A stretch of DNA of 64,000 nucleotides. Source: Planctomycetaceae bacterium. GTDB taxonomy: Bacteria > Planctomycetota > Planctomycetia > Planctomycetales > Planctomycetaceae. The translations under genes were made by a program, and so were the position numbers. The notes below the pieces were generated by a model. That model was given only the letters and a program-made list of their open reading frames with translations, was not told the origin of the DNA and ran no database searches. The stretch covers positions 3,492,001 through 3,556,000 of the forward strand of contig CP051247.1 of the NCBI GenBank assembly GCA_017795105.1. Direction: 5' to 3'. Shown in pieces: positions 1 through 11,769 of the stretch (the stretch's first letter is position 1; the number at the start of each line of letters is the position of its first letter).

Positions 1-258
1 GGCCCGCGTCATCATGTTCCGCCGCTTCGGAATGATTCGCTGCGGCATCGCACAATTGCACTGATCCCAGCAGGGGTCGCAGCACATATCGAGGCAGGGA
101 TCGCAGGGCGTACAGACAACCGGCCAGCGGAAGTCGTACATGCACGGCTCAAAGGTCATGCAGGTGCCCCGGAAGGGACCGCCGCAGCAGCCGCTCAACC
201 CGAGAATCAGAATGGCAATCGCCGATCGACAGATCGCGGTGGAGAGGGGATTTTTCAT
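1..258 (-). CDS. Cys-rich lipoprotein, 3' part outside window
   Basis: The reading frame is open from an ATG at 258 to the window edge (86 codons visible, no stop), so the gene is partial. The product begins MKNPLSTAICRSAIAILI and has a hydrophobic segment ending in a lipobox, LSGC, at about residues 21-24. That predicts lipidation at Cys24 and an envelope location. The mature part is very rich in cysteine, with repeated CxxC and CDPC-type spacings (about a dozen Cys in 50 residues), followed by a basic stretch. Such small Cys-rich lipoproteins are common in planctomycetes but I cannot assign a function. It is divergent from motB, with a 375-bp gap between the two starts. Confidence 0.7.
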   Translation of the reverse strand, partial: MKNPLSTAICRSAIAILILGLSGCCGGPFRGTCMTFEPCMYDFRWPVVCTPCDPCLDMCCDPCWDQCNCAMPQRIIPKRRNMMTRA

Positions 259-633
259 GATCTCACACGAAGACTGGAGTCAGGAGGAGGGGCCGGCCCG
301 CTCGGCAGGGGTGCCGTCTGGCCCGGTGAATTGGGGAGGGGAGTGCAGAGGGACTGCACCGTTCTCTTACATCGACATCGCTTTGGGAGGACTTGAGAAA
401 CTTTTCCGATTTTTCCGATTTCGCGGTCGACGGAGGATAAACGACGGAAAACAGGCGGTTTTGGCGGCAATTTCTTTCATCATTCAGCTCTGCCGGCCGC
501 CCGGTCGATATCAGGAAGGAGAGTCGTTCACGGAAGAACGGCGATCGCATCGACAACAGACTGCCCGCGATCTGCAGATCGGTCGGCTTGTTCAGCTTGC
601 CCCTTTTCCCGGCTGCTGACAGAGAGACTCGCG
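259..633. other. Intergenic region between divergent genes; no gene seen
   Basis: This 375-bp stretch separates the starts of the Cys-rich lipoprotein (minus) and motB (plus), so it should hold both promoters. The open frames here lack convincing starts and resemble no known family. A short tandem repeat, TTTTTCCGA-like, is visible near 404-422. No clear -10/-35 pair stands out. Confidence 0.5.
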
Positions 634-1359
634 ATGGATGATGACGGACCACCAGGCGTCCCGGAATGGGTCGTGACTTACGGCGACATGATGTCGCTGT
701 TACTCACGTTCTTCATCATGCTCGTATCGCTGAGTGAAGTGAAAGCCGACAAGAAATACCGCGCCATTCTCGAGGCGGCCCGGCAGCATCTCGGCTACGC
801 CGGTGGCCCCCCTGCTCCTCCGGGAAAACAGTTCCCGATGAACTCGCTGGTCGAATCGCTTGAGGAGATGAAACTCGGTTCTCAGGCCGACACGGAGAAA
901 GGAACGGGTGGTGTCCGGCAGAAAGGCCCCCAGGGCCAGGACATTCGCGTAATGCGACTCAAAGATGGCGACAGTCATCTCGCCGGTCAGGCGATCGTGT
1001 TCTCACCCGGCGATGCTCGCTTGAGTTTCGAAATGGAAGCAGAACTTCGCTCGATCGCCCGCGAAGTGGCCGGGAAGCCGCAGAAGCTGGAAATTCGCAG
1101 CTTCACTTCCGCTGTCGTGGACGGCGATCTGCAGACACCCGACCAGCGGATGGAACTCGCGTTTGTACGCGCAGAGCTGGTTCGGCAACGGCTCGTCGAC
1201 ATGCGGATCAAACGCGACCACATGCGAATCGCTGTCTACTTTCACACGCCGGAAAGCAGTGCCGAACAGAATCTGACGCTGTCGGAAGACCGAGTCGAAG
1301 TCACGATTCTGAATGCGTTCGCATCGGAATACGTCGGCCACGAAGAAGACTACCGCTGA
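634..1359 (+). CDS. motB: MotB-like flagellar motor / OmpA-family protein
   Basis: 241 residues. MotB is the stator subunit that couples ion flow to flagellar rotation and anchors the stator to peptidoglycan. The N-terminus matches the family: a proline-rich lead, then PEWVVTYGDMMSLLLTFF, a single membrane segment with the proton-relay Asp at about residue 18. Residues about 120-230 resemble a divergent OmpA-type peptidoglycan-binding domain. The length is on the short side for MotB. The start follows a weak GAGAG site. No motA lies downstream, where recG follows after 53 bp. The upstream gene is unrelated, so the partner must be encoded elsewhere. It could instead serve a non-flagellar MotAB/TolQR-type stator. 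Confidence 0.8.
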   Translation: MDDDGPPGVPEWVVTYGDMMSLLLTFFIMLVSLSEVKADKKYRAILEAARQHLGYAGGPPAPPGKQFPMNSLVESLEEMKLGSQADTEKGTGGVRQKGPQGQDIRVMRLKDGDSHLAGQAIVFSPGDARLSFEMEAELRSIAREVAGKPQKLEIRSFTSAVVDGDLQTPDQRMELAFVRAELVRQRLVDMRIKRDHMRIAVYFHTPESSAEQNLTLSEDRVEVTILNAFASEYVGHEEDYR

Positions 1360-1412
1360 TGATCAGTGCGGTCAGACTGGTTTCAGCGAACCCGGTTTGA
1401 TCCAATGCGGAC

Positions 1413-3518
1413 ATGTCAGAAACGGAATCCTTTAACAGCCCGCCCGATGATGAGTCGCCCTTCGAAATGGCGGTTCAGTATCTTCCCGGCGTCGGACCGC
1501 ATCGAGCCGCCCTGCTGAGCAATCTGGGCGTGAAGACCGTGCACGACCTGCTCTGGCTGGTCCCCCGCGATGTCCTCGATCTGTCACACCTCTCGCAGGT
1601 CAACGATTTGACCGACGATCGAATTCACACGCTGCGCGGGCGAATCATCGATTCCGATTCCAAAGCCATCTCTCGCGGCCGGACGATGACCGGAGCCATC
1701 CTTCGTACCGACGACGGACTCGTTCGCGGCGTCTGGTTCAACCAGCCCTGGATGCTGCGACAACTGCAGGAAGAGCGGTTCGTCCTCTGGTCAGGCAAGC
1801 CGAAGTTCCGGGACAATCGCTGGGAGATTACGAACCCGCGTCTGCAATGGCTCGATGAAGACGACGAGCAGGCCAAAGGGGAAGTGCTCACCAAATACCG
1901 GCTGACCGAGGGAATCTCGCTCGAAGTCCTGCGTCGCTATATCCACGCGGCTCTGGAACTGGTGAAAGGTCAGGTTGCCGATCATCTGCCGCAGCGATTT
2001 CGGGACAAGTATTCGCTCCCCGGACTGGAGCAGGCCCTCTGGCAACTGCATCGGCCCGACACTGTTGAATCATTTCAGGCGGCCCGCAGACGGCTCGTGT
2101 TCGATGAGCAACTCGACTTTCAGGTCGGCATGGCACTGCGACGTCGCATTCGCCGAACGCGTGAGAAATCACCAGAGATCTCCGTCACGCCGCGAATCGA
2201 TGCCCGGATTCGTCGACTGTTTCCGTTTGATCTGACAGCGGGTCAGGAACAGGCGATCGCGGATATCGTCTCTGATATCGCCCACGAACAGCCGATGCAT
2301 CGTCTGTTGCAGGCCGATGTTGGAGCCGGGAAAACCGTGATCGCGATTTACGCGATGCTCGCCACGATTGCGGCCGGGTATCAGGCGGTCCTCATGGCCC
2401 CGACGGAACTGCTTATCCAGCAGCACTGGCAGACGATCAACGAGGCGCTGCTCCACAGTCGAGTCAAACGCTGTCTGCTCACGGGTAATCTCACCGCGTC
2501 CGTGCGTCGGGAGCGGCTCGAACAGATTGCCTCGGGTGAGATGCAACTCATCTTCGGAACCCAAGCGGTGATTCAGAACGATGTTCGCTATCACCAGCTC
2601 GGACTCGCCGTGATCGACGAGCAGCATAAATTCGGCGTCATCCAGCGGGGCCAGTTTCGTGCAGCCGAGAAGGTGCCTCATGTGCTCGTGATGACCGCAA
2701 CGCCGATCCCGCGAAGTCTCTGTCTGACCCAGTACGGCGACCTCGATCTTTCCGTCATCTCAGAACTTCCCCCCGGCCGGCAGCCGGTCGTAACCTCCCT
2801 GGTGCTCAACGCGAAGGTCGCCAAAAAGGCGTGGCAGTTCGTGGCAGAGAAGATCCGTGAAGGCAGGCAGGTCTACGTCGTCTGCCCGTACATCGATTCC
2901 CCGGAAGCGGACGCTCCCGCTGGAGCGGTGCAGATTCACGAAGTTCTTCAGTCGGGCGAGTTGAGAGATTTCCGCGTCGGATTGATGCACGGCCAGATGG
3001 ATCGGGGCGAGCAGCAGGAGATCATGGCGAGCTTTCGCGAACGGGAGCTGGATGTTCTTGTCGCGACGACCGTGGTCGAAGTCGGGGTGGATGTGCCGAA
3101 TGCTTCGTTGATGGTGATCTTCGATGCCCAGCAGTTCGGGCTTTCTCAGCTGCATCAACTGCGGGGACGAATCGGCCGCGGAGCTTTCCGGGGATACTGC
3201 TTCCTGTTCTCGAAGTCCGATAACGAAGACTCGCTGGAGCGTCTGCGAGCCGTCGAACGCTCGGCGAACGGATTCGAGATCGCTGAAGCCGACTTCGAAC
3301 TGCGTGGACCGGGGAACGTCCTCGGCACCGAGCAGCACGGCAACCAGCCGTTCCGTCTGACTGACTTCGCCCGCGATGAGCAGATCCTGTCTGAAACGAG
3401 TGGTGCGGCGACCCGCATGGTCGAATCGGGAACAATCGACGAGCCGGACTTCGCTCCCCTGAAACTTCGGGTCATCGACCGCTTTGGCGAACAACTGGGG
3501 CTGACGCGGACGGGGTGA
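1413..3518 (+). CDS. recG: ATP-dependent DNA helicase RecG
   Basis: 701 residues, a normal RecG length. RecG remodels stalled replication forks and branch-migrates Holliday junctions. An N-terminal wedge/OB region with helix-hairpin-helix-like PGVGPHRAALLSNLGV (residues about 25-40) is followed by helicase motifs: Walker A ADVGAGKT near 303-310, the DEAD-box variant DEQH near 400, TATPIPRS (motif III), and the C-terminal TTVVEVGVDVPNA and QLHQLRGRIGRG (motifs V and VI). The C-terminal FELRGPGNVLGTEQHG region is typical of RecG rather than PriA or Mfd. It starts 53 bp after motB, with no obvious terminator between them. Confidence 0.96.
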   Translation: MSETESFNSPPDDESPFEMAVQYLPGVGPHRAALLSNLGVKTVHDLLWLVPRDVLDLSHLSQVNDLTDDRIHTLRGRIIDSDSKAISRGRTMTGAILRTDDGLVRGVWFNQPWMLRQLQEERFVLWSGKPKFRDNRWEITNPRLQWLDEDDEQAKGEVLTKYRLTEGISLEVLRRYIHAALELVKGQVADHLPQRFRDKYSLPGLEQALWQLHRPDTVESFQAARRRLVFDEQLDFQVGMALRRRIRRTREKSPEISVTPRIDARIRRLFPFDLTAGQEQAIADIVSDIAHEQPMHRLLQADVGAGKTVIAIYAMLATIAAGYQAVLMAPTELLIQQHWQTINEALLHSRVKRCLLTGNLTASVRRERLEQIASGEMQLIFGTQAVIQNDVRYHQLGLAVIDEQHKFGVIQRGQFRAAEKVPHVLVMTATPIPRSLCLTQYGDLDLSVISELPPGRQPVVTSLVLNAKVAKKAWQFVAEKIREGRQVYVVCPYIDSPEADAPAGAVQIHEVLQSGELRDFRVGLMHGQMDRGEQQEIMASFRERELDVLVATTVVEVGVDVPNASLMVIFDAQQFGLSQLHQLRGRIGRGAFRGYCFLFSKSDNEDSLERLRAVERSANGFEIAEADFELRGPGNVLGTEQHGNQPFRLTDFARDEQILSETSGAATRMVESGTIDEPDFAPLKLRVIDRFGEQLGLTRTG

Positions 3519-3757
3519 TCGAGCCGCGAAATTTCAGGAAGTTTCCGGATTCCGTGCGTGTTTGCGACCCAGCCTGCGTCATTGGATAGAAGCGATTTGT
3601 GAACATTTACACATTTTAGTGAACATCTGCTTGTTTTGTGGTTGCATCCCCCTGGCCGGTCGATAATCTGTGGCACCGATATTGTGCTTGCTCATTTTCC
3701 GGAGGCTGATTCCTCCGCCGGCTTACCCGTTCCTCCCCTTCTGGAAGGTGTGTTGAA

Positions 3758-4840
3758 ATGCGTACTCATCAGGACAAGGTTCGTAATCTTCCAATGGAAA
3801 AGCGAACGGCCTTCACACTTATTGAACTGTTAGTTGTAATCGCAATTATCGCTATTTTGGTGGCGTTGCTGTTGCCGGCGGTCCAGCAGGCACGGGAAGC
3901 TGCCCGGCGGTCGTCGTGTAAGAACAATCTGAAGCAGTTCGGACTGGCGCTGCACAATTACCACGACACTCACGGCACGTTCCCTCCGGGACGCGTCCGC
4001 GGGGCGGCTGTCAGTGGCGTCTTTCGTGGAGCCGGCTATTCCTGGGGGGCGATGCTGCTGCCTTTTCTGGAGCAGGCGTCGCTGTACGATACCATCGACT
4101 TCAATCTGAAGATTGGAACCCAGACCGGAACCCCGGCTGCCTTGCAGAACCTGGCGGCGATGCGTCAATTCTTCCCGATGCTGCACTGCCCAAGCGATGA
4201 ACGGCCGAAGAACATCGATCTGAACGGAGCATCTGATCCCTATAATGTTCGCGGACCGGGAATCGCCACGACCAGCTATTACGGCACGGGGGGAGCCTTC
4301 GCAGTTTACGATGATCCGGGCAACCGCTTTCGTGGTAACGGAGCATTCCAGACCGACAGTTCGATTAAATTCGCCGACATCAAAGATGGCACCACGAACA
4401 CGATTCTCGTCGGCGAATCGAGCGGACTTCGCACGAATACCATGGGGTCCTTTTATGGCCGCGTGGATGGCAACGGAAATCCCAGCTGCTGCCATGACTG
4501 GTTCCTTCGCAGCGGACAGTATCGCCTGAATTTCACCAATCCCAGTGCCGGCAGTGCGCGCTACCATGCTTACAGCAGCGAGCACAAAGGCGGAGCGCAG
4601 TTTTGCATGGGCGATGGTTCGGTGCGTTTTATCTCGGAGAACATCGAGCACATCCCGAGTTCGAACACGACCGAAGCCGCCGACGGCTGCGGATGCCGCT
4701 GGGACAATGCGGAATGCAACACGAGCACAAACCCGCAGGCTCCGGGGCAGTACAACGACCCGACCCGCCTCGCGACCCGGTTCGGTCTCTATCAGAGACT
4801 GCATGCCCGTAATGACCGCCTTGTCATTGGCGAGTTCTAA
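3758..4840 (+). CDS. DUF1559 protein with prepilin-type N-terminus
   Basis: 360 residues. The N-terminus has the type IV prepilin/pseudopilin cleavage and methylation motif, KRTAFTLIELLVVIAIIAIL, followed by AVQQAREAARRSSCKNNLKQ and the HDTHGTFPPG segment that defines the large planctomycete DUF1559 (SBP_bac_10) family. The C-terminal FCMGDGSVRFIS motif is also typical. Members are exported through a pseudopilin pathway and are presumed envelope or fimbria-like proteins. Their role is unproven, and planctomycete genomes carry many paralogues. The start at 3758 has a good GGAAGG site nine bases upstream, better placed than for the internal ATG at 3794. Neither neighbour appears functionally linked. 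Confidence 0.9.
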   Translation: MRTHQDKVRNLPMEKRTAFTLIELLVVIAIIAILVALLLPAVQQAREAARRSSCKNNLKQFGLALHNYHDTHGTFPPGRVRGAAVSGVFRGAGYSWGAMLLPFLEQASLYDTIDFNLKIGTQTGTPAALQNLAAMRQFFPMLHCPSDERPKNIDLNGASDPYNVRGPGIATTSYYGTGGAFAVYDDPGNRFRGNGAFQTDSSIKFADIKDGTTNTILVGESSGLRTNTMGSFYGRVDGNGNPSCCHDWFLRSGQYRLNFTNPSAGSARYHAYSSEHKGGAQFCMGDGSVRFISENIEHIPSSNTTEAADGCGCRWDNAECNTSTNPQAPGQYNDPTRLATRFGLYQRLHARNDRLVIGEF

Positions 4841-4865
4841 GGGGCAGCGCTGCTGACCGATCTCA

Positions 4866-4904
4866 TCAGCCCGGCGGACTTCAGGTTCTCCGGGCTGAGT
4901 TTAT
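4866..4904. terminator. Rho-independent terminator, probably bidirectional
   Basis: A 9-bp stem TCAGCCCGG / CCGGGCTGA at 4866-4874 and 4890-4898 is followed by GTTTATT. It sits between the convergent DUF1559 and GNAT genes and can serve both. Confidence 0.7.
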
Positions 4905-5383
4905 TGATACGCAGCCGCAGATTTCAGCGTCTCGCCTGTGAGGCGATAAACCGTCCATTCGCTCATTGGGACGGCTCCCATCGACTTGTAGAAGTCGATC
5001 GATGGTTCGTTCCAGTCGAGGACCGACCATTCCATCCGGCCGCAATTCCGTTCAACCGCCACGCCGGCGACCCGTTTGAAAAGAGCCTTGCCGATGCCCC
5101 GCTTCCGATGCACCGGTTGCACGTACAGGTCTTCCAGATAAATCCCGGGACGGCCGAGAAACGTCGAGTAGTTGTAGAAAAACAGGGCGAAGCCAACCGA
5201 CTGGCCGTCCAATTCCGCCAGCAGACACTCGGCCACCGGTCGTTCGCCGAACAGCGTTTCACGGATCAATTCGGGCGTGGCGACCACTTCGTTGGAAAGC
5301 TTTTCGTAGTCGGCGAGTTCCTGAATCAGGCTGAGAATACTCGCGGCGTCTTCCGGACGGGCGGAGCGGATTTCGGCGGACAT
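4901..5383 (-). CDS. GNAT family N-acetyltransferase (diamine/thialysine acetyltransferase-like)
   Basis: 160 residues, the usual size for a single GNAT domain. It transfers an acetyl group from acetyl-CoA to an amine. Motif A is seen as VQPVHRKRGIGKALFKRV (residues about 88-105, the R/Q-x-x-G-x-G/A acetyl-CoA loop). YLEDLYV, LDWNEPSIDFYKSMGA and the N-terminal IRSARPEDAASILSLI fit the SSAT-like subgroup that includes spermidine/spermine and thialysine acetyltransferases. The exact substrate cannot be read from sequence. It converges on the DUF1559 gene and shares a terminator with it. It is divergent from the lipoprotein gene at 5531. Confidence 0.85.
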   Translation of the reverse strand: MSAEIRSARPEDAASILSLIQELADYEKLSNEVVATPELIRETLFGERPVAECLLAELDGQSVGFALFFYNYSTFLGRPGIYLEDLYVQPVHRKRGIGKALFKRVAGVAVERNCGRMEWSVLDWNEPSIDFYKSMGAVPMSEWTVYRLTGETLKSAAAYQ

Positions 5384-5530
5384 GGTGGCGTTCGTTTCAG
5401 GGATTCGCGAGCCCCATTCGTGGCGTGACTCACTCGTGTTAAGACAGGCGGACTTTTCCGATTAAAGTCATTCTTCCGGTTCGACCGATGATAACGATTG
5501 GACGGCGGAGCAAAAACGGGGAATGAAGTC

Positions 5531-6589
<1,059 letters not shown>

Positions 6590-6894
6590 TCCGATCAATC
6601 GGCAGGCGGCTATTCGCTGCAATGCGTCTGCGCTGCACGACTTGCGGAGGCTGCCGGGTCGATTCGAACGTTCGTCGGTCTCTCTGGCGCGGTTCTTGCA
6701 ATCAGGGAATGTGAGTCGCATTCCCACGGATTTCATGAGTCGAAATCCATTCAATTCCAGCGATTTTCGAATCCGACAACGGGAAAGTCCGGCTGTGACG
6801 GTTCGAGCAATTGCTCTGCAGACAAGCCATTGTGAGGTCGATAATGGGTAGGGACAGGAACGGCAGTCGGTGCAATGCGAAGGGAGTCGCGGCA
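6590..6894. other. Intergenic region; no gene seen
   Basis: Between the CsgG-like lipoprotein and the small gene at 6895. A weak inverted repeat GGGAATG...CATTCCC lies at 6705-6725. The open frame across it lacks a credible start. It probably holds the promoter for the small gene and xer. Confidence 0.4.
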
Positions 6895-7131
6895 ATGGGG
6901 GAAGAGGTTAACGTGCTGGCGCTGGTGAAAGAGGACCAGCGATACATCTTCCTCTACGACGAAGTCAGCGTCGATGAATTGCTGCAGACACTCGGACGTT
7001 ACGCGGCTGATCCGGAATTGAACTTCTCGTGGTACGACGCCGCGGTGATGAGCCAGCGGGTTCGCGCTCTGCGACGCGGAACCGCCAAAACGAGTTGCGA
7101 CGACCACAATCATTACCGCAAATCGGCTTGA
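6895..7131 (+). CDS. Small conserved-looking protein upstream of xer
   Basis: 78 residues from the ATG at 6895, chosen because GAAGGGAG lies just upstream; the frame extends further but without a better site. The sequence (MGEEVNVLALVKEDQRYIFL, then YDEVSVDELLQTLGRYAADP) is soluble with no signal or membrane segment, mixed alpha/beta by eye, and ends in a basic, His-containing tail. I do not recognise a family. It is only 14 bp before the Xer recombinase start, which suggests co-transcription. Confidence 0.6.
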   Translation: MGEEVNVLALVKEDQRYIFLYDEVSVDELLQTLGRYAADPELNFSWYDAAVMSQRVRALRRGTAKTSCDDHNHYRKSA

Positions 7132-7145
7132 ACGGAACGTGAATC

Positions 7146-8051
7146 TTGGAAGCAGCTTTCGACGGATTTCTGCGCTATCTGCATGTCGAACGGAATGCTT
7201 CTGAGCTGACACGAAAAGCGTACGCGGAAGATTTCGCTTCGTTCCTCGACTATTGCCACGATCAGGGACAGGTGCCGCGGCCCGACGAAGTTGATATCGC
7301 GTTTCTGCGTGGCTATTTGACTTACCTGCACGACTGCGGCTACCAGCGAACGACGATCGCCCGTCGCCTGGCCTGCCTTCGCAGTCTGTTTCGGTACTGT
7401 TGCCGGGAAGGTCTCACATCAACCAACCCGGCCAAGGCCTTGCGAACGCCCCGCGTCGGTCGCAAACTGCCACACTATTTAACCACGCGGGAAGTCACGG
7501 CTCTTCTCGAAGCCCCGCCGGCCAATACGCAGTTGGGCCTTCGCGACCGCGCGATTCTGGAGACGCTGTACACGGCTGGCCTTCGTGTCGCGGAACTTGT
7601 CGCCCTCAATCTCGAAGACTGGGATCGTGACGCCAGTATTTTGCGCGTCCGCGGTAAGGGCAAGAAGGAACGCATCGCTCCCGTCGGCAGTTTTGCAGAG
7701 AAGGCGTTGCTCCGCTGGATTGAAGTTCGCGAAACGACGCCGAAGTCAAAAGCCGACGATGAGAAGGCGATCTTCCTGAATCGCTTCGGCCAGCGGATCA
7801 CCACCCGCAGCATCGGCCGGGCTCTGGAGAAGTACATCGCTCTTGCGGGACTTTCCGATAAGACGACGCCCCACACGATGCGGCACAGCTTCGCCACGCA
7901 TCTGCTCGACGGGGGAGCCGACCTCCGCAGCGTCCAGGAACTGCTCGGCCACAAGAGTCTGACGACGACGCAGATCTACACCCACGTCAGCGTCGCCCGC
8001 CTCCGCGACACCTACGAACAGGCCCACCCCCACGCCAAAAAGCCCGCGTGA
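7146..8051 (+). CDS. xerD: XerC/XerD-type tyrosine recombinase
   Basis: 301 residues, the size of XerC/XerD, which resolve chromosome dimers at dif together with FtsK. The N-terminal SAM-like core-binding domain (residues about 1-90) includes FLRYLHVERNASELTRKAY. The catalytic domain holds all active-site residues: Arg in LYTAGLRVAELVAL, Lys in VRGKGKKERIAPVG, HTMRHSFATHL (H-x-x-R), LLGHKSLTTTQIYTHV with the final His and the nucleophile Tyr. The start is a TTG at 7146; no in-frame ATG is better placed. It lacks phage or integron context, so a housekeeping role is likely. The choice between XerC and XerD is not certain. Confidence 0.9.
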   Translation: MEAAFDGFLRYLHVERNASELTRKAYAEDFASFLDYCHDQGQVPRPDEVDIAFLRGYLTYLHDCGYQRTTIARRLACLRSLFRYCCREGLTSTNPAKALRTPRVGRKLPHYLTTREVTALLEAPPANTQLGLRDRAILETLYTAGLRVAELVALNLEDWDRDASILRVRGKGKKERIAPVGSFAEKALLRWIEVRETTPKSKADDEKAIFLNRFGQRITTRSIGRALEKYIALAGLSDKTTPHTMRHSFATHLLDGGADLRSVQELLGHKSLTTTQIYTHVSVARLRDTYEQAHPHAKKPA

Positions 8052-8063
8052 AGCGATCCGTAC

Positions 8064-8208
8064 CGGCGGCATCCTGCCGCCGAATGAGCGTCGCTTAGTC
8101 TATCGATGTTGAACAGTTCCTGTGCGCAGCTCTGAAGCGGTGAACATTGTCGGCGTTTCAAACCGCAATAGCTGTCACGCGATTTCGGCGGCAAGATGCC
8201 GCTGCTAC
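8064..8208. repeat. Inverted pair of REP-like palindromes (family C)
   Basis: Left arm: CGGCGGCA-TCC-TGCCGCCG at 8064-8082. Right arm: CGGCGGCA-AGA-TGCCGCTG at 8186-8204 followed by CTAC, which reads as GTAG plus hairpin on the minus strand. The arms are inverted with respect to each other and about 145 bp apart end to end, the same geometry as the other pairs in this window. GTAG before a GC-rich hairpin with a 3-nt loop is the hallmark of REP elements. Confidence 0.7.
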
Positions 8209-8248
8209 GAGAGTACTTCGAGCCCACTAAAGTGGATAAAGTTCACCG

Positions 8249-8286
<38 letters not shown>

Positions 8287-8353
8287 CGTTGGGTTAAATA
8301 TGTCTACGACACGGAAGGTTTGATCTCATTCTGCGTTTGATGAAGGGAATTAA

Positions 8354-8449
8354 TTCAACCACAGAGACACAGAGACCTAAAGTCCAATCCCTCGTCAATC
8401 GTGAATCACCACAGTGGACTCTCTGTGTCCTCCGTGTCTCTGTGGTGAA
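8354..8449. repeat. CACAGAG inverted-repeat element, copy 1 (short form)
   Basis: Ends read AACCACAGAGACACAGAGA and, inverted, CTCTGTGTCTCTGTGGTGAA-like sequence, separated by about 45 bp. Two longer, mutually similar copies lie at 39189-39340 and 40914-41069. The only open frame through it has no supporting features. Confidence 0.75.
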
Positions 8450-8468
8450 TGAACTTTTCCGCAATCAA

Positions 8469-9248
<780 letters not shown>

Positions 9249-9277
9249 GGCAGTGTTCCAATGGGAATCCGGGAGTC

Positions 9278-9300
9278 CATGCCCACGTTTCGTGGGCATG
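9278..9300. repeat. Perfect palindrome CATGCCCACG-TTT-CGTGGGCATG (family D)
   Basis: A 10-bp perfect stem with a 3-nt loop, just upstream of hisF. A related copy is at 10287-10310. Confidence 0.6.
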
Positions 9301-9374
9301 CAGAAGGAGACACGATCCATTTCTGAGCCGGCGATGTCAACCCGCGGGACAAACCGGACAGGCCCGTGAGCAGC

Positions 9375-9875
9375 TCACTCAGGTTCGTCCGGGGTGAATT
9401 CCTCGATCTTGATCACATACAGATCGTGCCGCAAATCGGGTTGCAGCTTGTCGAGAGAGAACGATTCCCCGGGTTTCAGAGAGCGTTTTTCGAGGATGGT
9501 GTAGCTGTCGATCGAGATTTTCTGATCGTTCTCGATCACCTCGCTGCGGCTGATTTTCAGGTCCAGCAGAACTTCATTGTCCTCTGCGGAACGGGTCTGA
9601 CACTCGATGAGGGTGCCTATGAGTCCAGCCCGCTGCGGAGCGCCCGGAGCCGGGATGATCACACGCGGATCTCTCGCATCCATGGTCACCGAATCTCCGA
9701 CCACCGAATAATGAGCGACTTGCAACAGAGCCTTCGGCTTCCCGGTCTGGTCGACCTTGTACTGGGTAACGGTGATCAGAATTCCCTCACCGGCTGGCGG
9801 TTTGTCGTCCGCGTGAGCAGCGGTGGCGATGAGCAGGATTCCGAAGAAACCGACAATGGCGGCAGCGTGCTTCAT
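9375..9875 (-). CDS. Exported protein of unknown function
   Basis: 166 residues from the ATG at 9875, which opens a clean signal peptide (MKHAAAIVGFFGILLIATAAHA, cleavage after AHA at about residue 22). The frame extends further upstream but only adds a charged lead that would hide the signal. The mature protein is about 144 residues and looks beta-rich and soluble, with regions such as GILITVTQYKVDQTG and EVLLDLKISRSEV. It has an acidic C-terminus. I do not recognise a family. It resembles the many planctomycete secreted proteins that carry a repeated beta domain. It lies 4 bp downstream of the small membrane protein gene at 9880-10179, so the two are probably one operon. Confidence 0.7.
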   Translation of the reverse strand: MKHAAAIVGFFGILLIATAAHADDKPPAGEGILITVTQYKVDQTGKPKALLQVAHYSVVGDSVTMDARDPRVIIPAPGAPQRAGLIGTLIECQTRSAEDNEVLLDLKISRSEVIENDQKISIDSYTILEKRSLKPGESFSLDKLQPDLRHDLYVIKIEEFTPDEPE

Positions 9876-9879
9876 GCAA

Positions 9880-10179
9880 CTAATTCCGTTCCCTGGCGAT
9901 CGGCAAAGGGGCCGTCTCGAAGGTGCCAATGGCATCGCTCCTGGAATCGATGGTCAACGCGACCTCGTCATCACCGGTGATCCCGGACACCACGGCGGGC
10001 GGATAGAAATGAGGTTCCGCCTGCGCGACTGCTGGACGCTGCCGGTTGTTTGCGGGGGAAGGTTTTCGTGACGACGCGGTGGCCAGGAACATCACGACAG
10101 CGACGACCATCATCCCTACGATCGGGATTCCGGTCGAGAGGATCTTCCCCAGCACGTAGTCTTCGAGATGCTCGTGCAT
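9880..10179 (-). CDS. Small single-pass membrane protein
   Basis: 99 residues from the ATG at 10179, which has an excellent GGGAGGAA site on the minus strand; the longer frame upstream runs through a palindrome and is rejected. Residues about 14-33 (STGIPIVGMMVVAVVMFLAT) form one membrane helix, followed by a Pro/Ser/Arg-rich linker and a short C-terminal domain. No family is recognised. The stop is 4 bp before the start of the exported protein gene at 9875, so the two are likely co-transcribed and may act together at the envelope. Confidence 0.6.
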   Translation of the reverse strand: MHEHLEDYVLGKILSTGIPIVGMMVVAVVMFLATASSRKPSPANNRQRPAVAQAEPHFYPPAVVSGITGDDEVALTIDSRSDAIGTFETAPLPIARERN

Positions 10180-10286
10180 GCCGTTCCTCCCGGTGGCCGC
10201 GAAGAGTGCGATGACAACGATGTCCTGAGATTCGATTGTCAGGAATTCGACCGAAATCGCAACGGCGATTCCGGCCTCAAACAAAA

Positions 10287-10310
10287 CATGCCCACGCAAG
10301 CGTGGGCATG
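10287..10310. repeat. Perfect palindrome CATGCCCACGC-AA-GCGTGGGCATG (family D)
   Basis: An 11-bp perfect stem followed by GCACCCC. It lies between eno and the small membrane protein gene, close to the family E palindrome at 10344. Confidence 0.65.
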
Positions 10311-10342
10311 GCACCCCGTGGGGTGGATTCGGAATCAGGGCA

Positions 10343-10373
<31 letters not shown>

Positions 10374-10384
10374 GTTGAAGTGGC

Positions 10385-11650
<1,266 letters not shown>

Positions 11651-11726
11651 TTTGAAATCCTCTCTGTAAGCTATGCGATTGAAGCCGCCCGAACGCAGCT
11701 TCTCCGGTTGAATTCGTGCTTTGTGA

Positions 11727-11744
11727 GCGTGGTTTTTACCACGC
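11727..11744. promoter_or_regulatory. Hairpin upstream of eno
   Basis: GCGTGGT-TTTT-ACCACGC, a 7-bp stem in the 5' region of eno (77 bp before its start). It could be part of the leader or an operator. Confidence 0.35.
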
Positions 11745-11769
11745 GGCTCTCGAAACATCCACGGTTGCC

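Noticed and set aside
3671..3686. Sigma-54-like TGGCAC-N5-TTGT sequence upstream of the DUF1559 gene
   Set aside because: The -12 element reads TTGT instead of TTGC, losing a nearly invariant C, and one such match is expected by chance.
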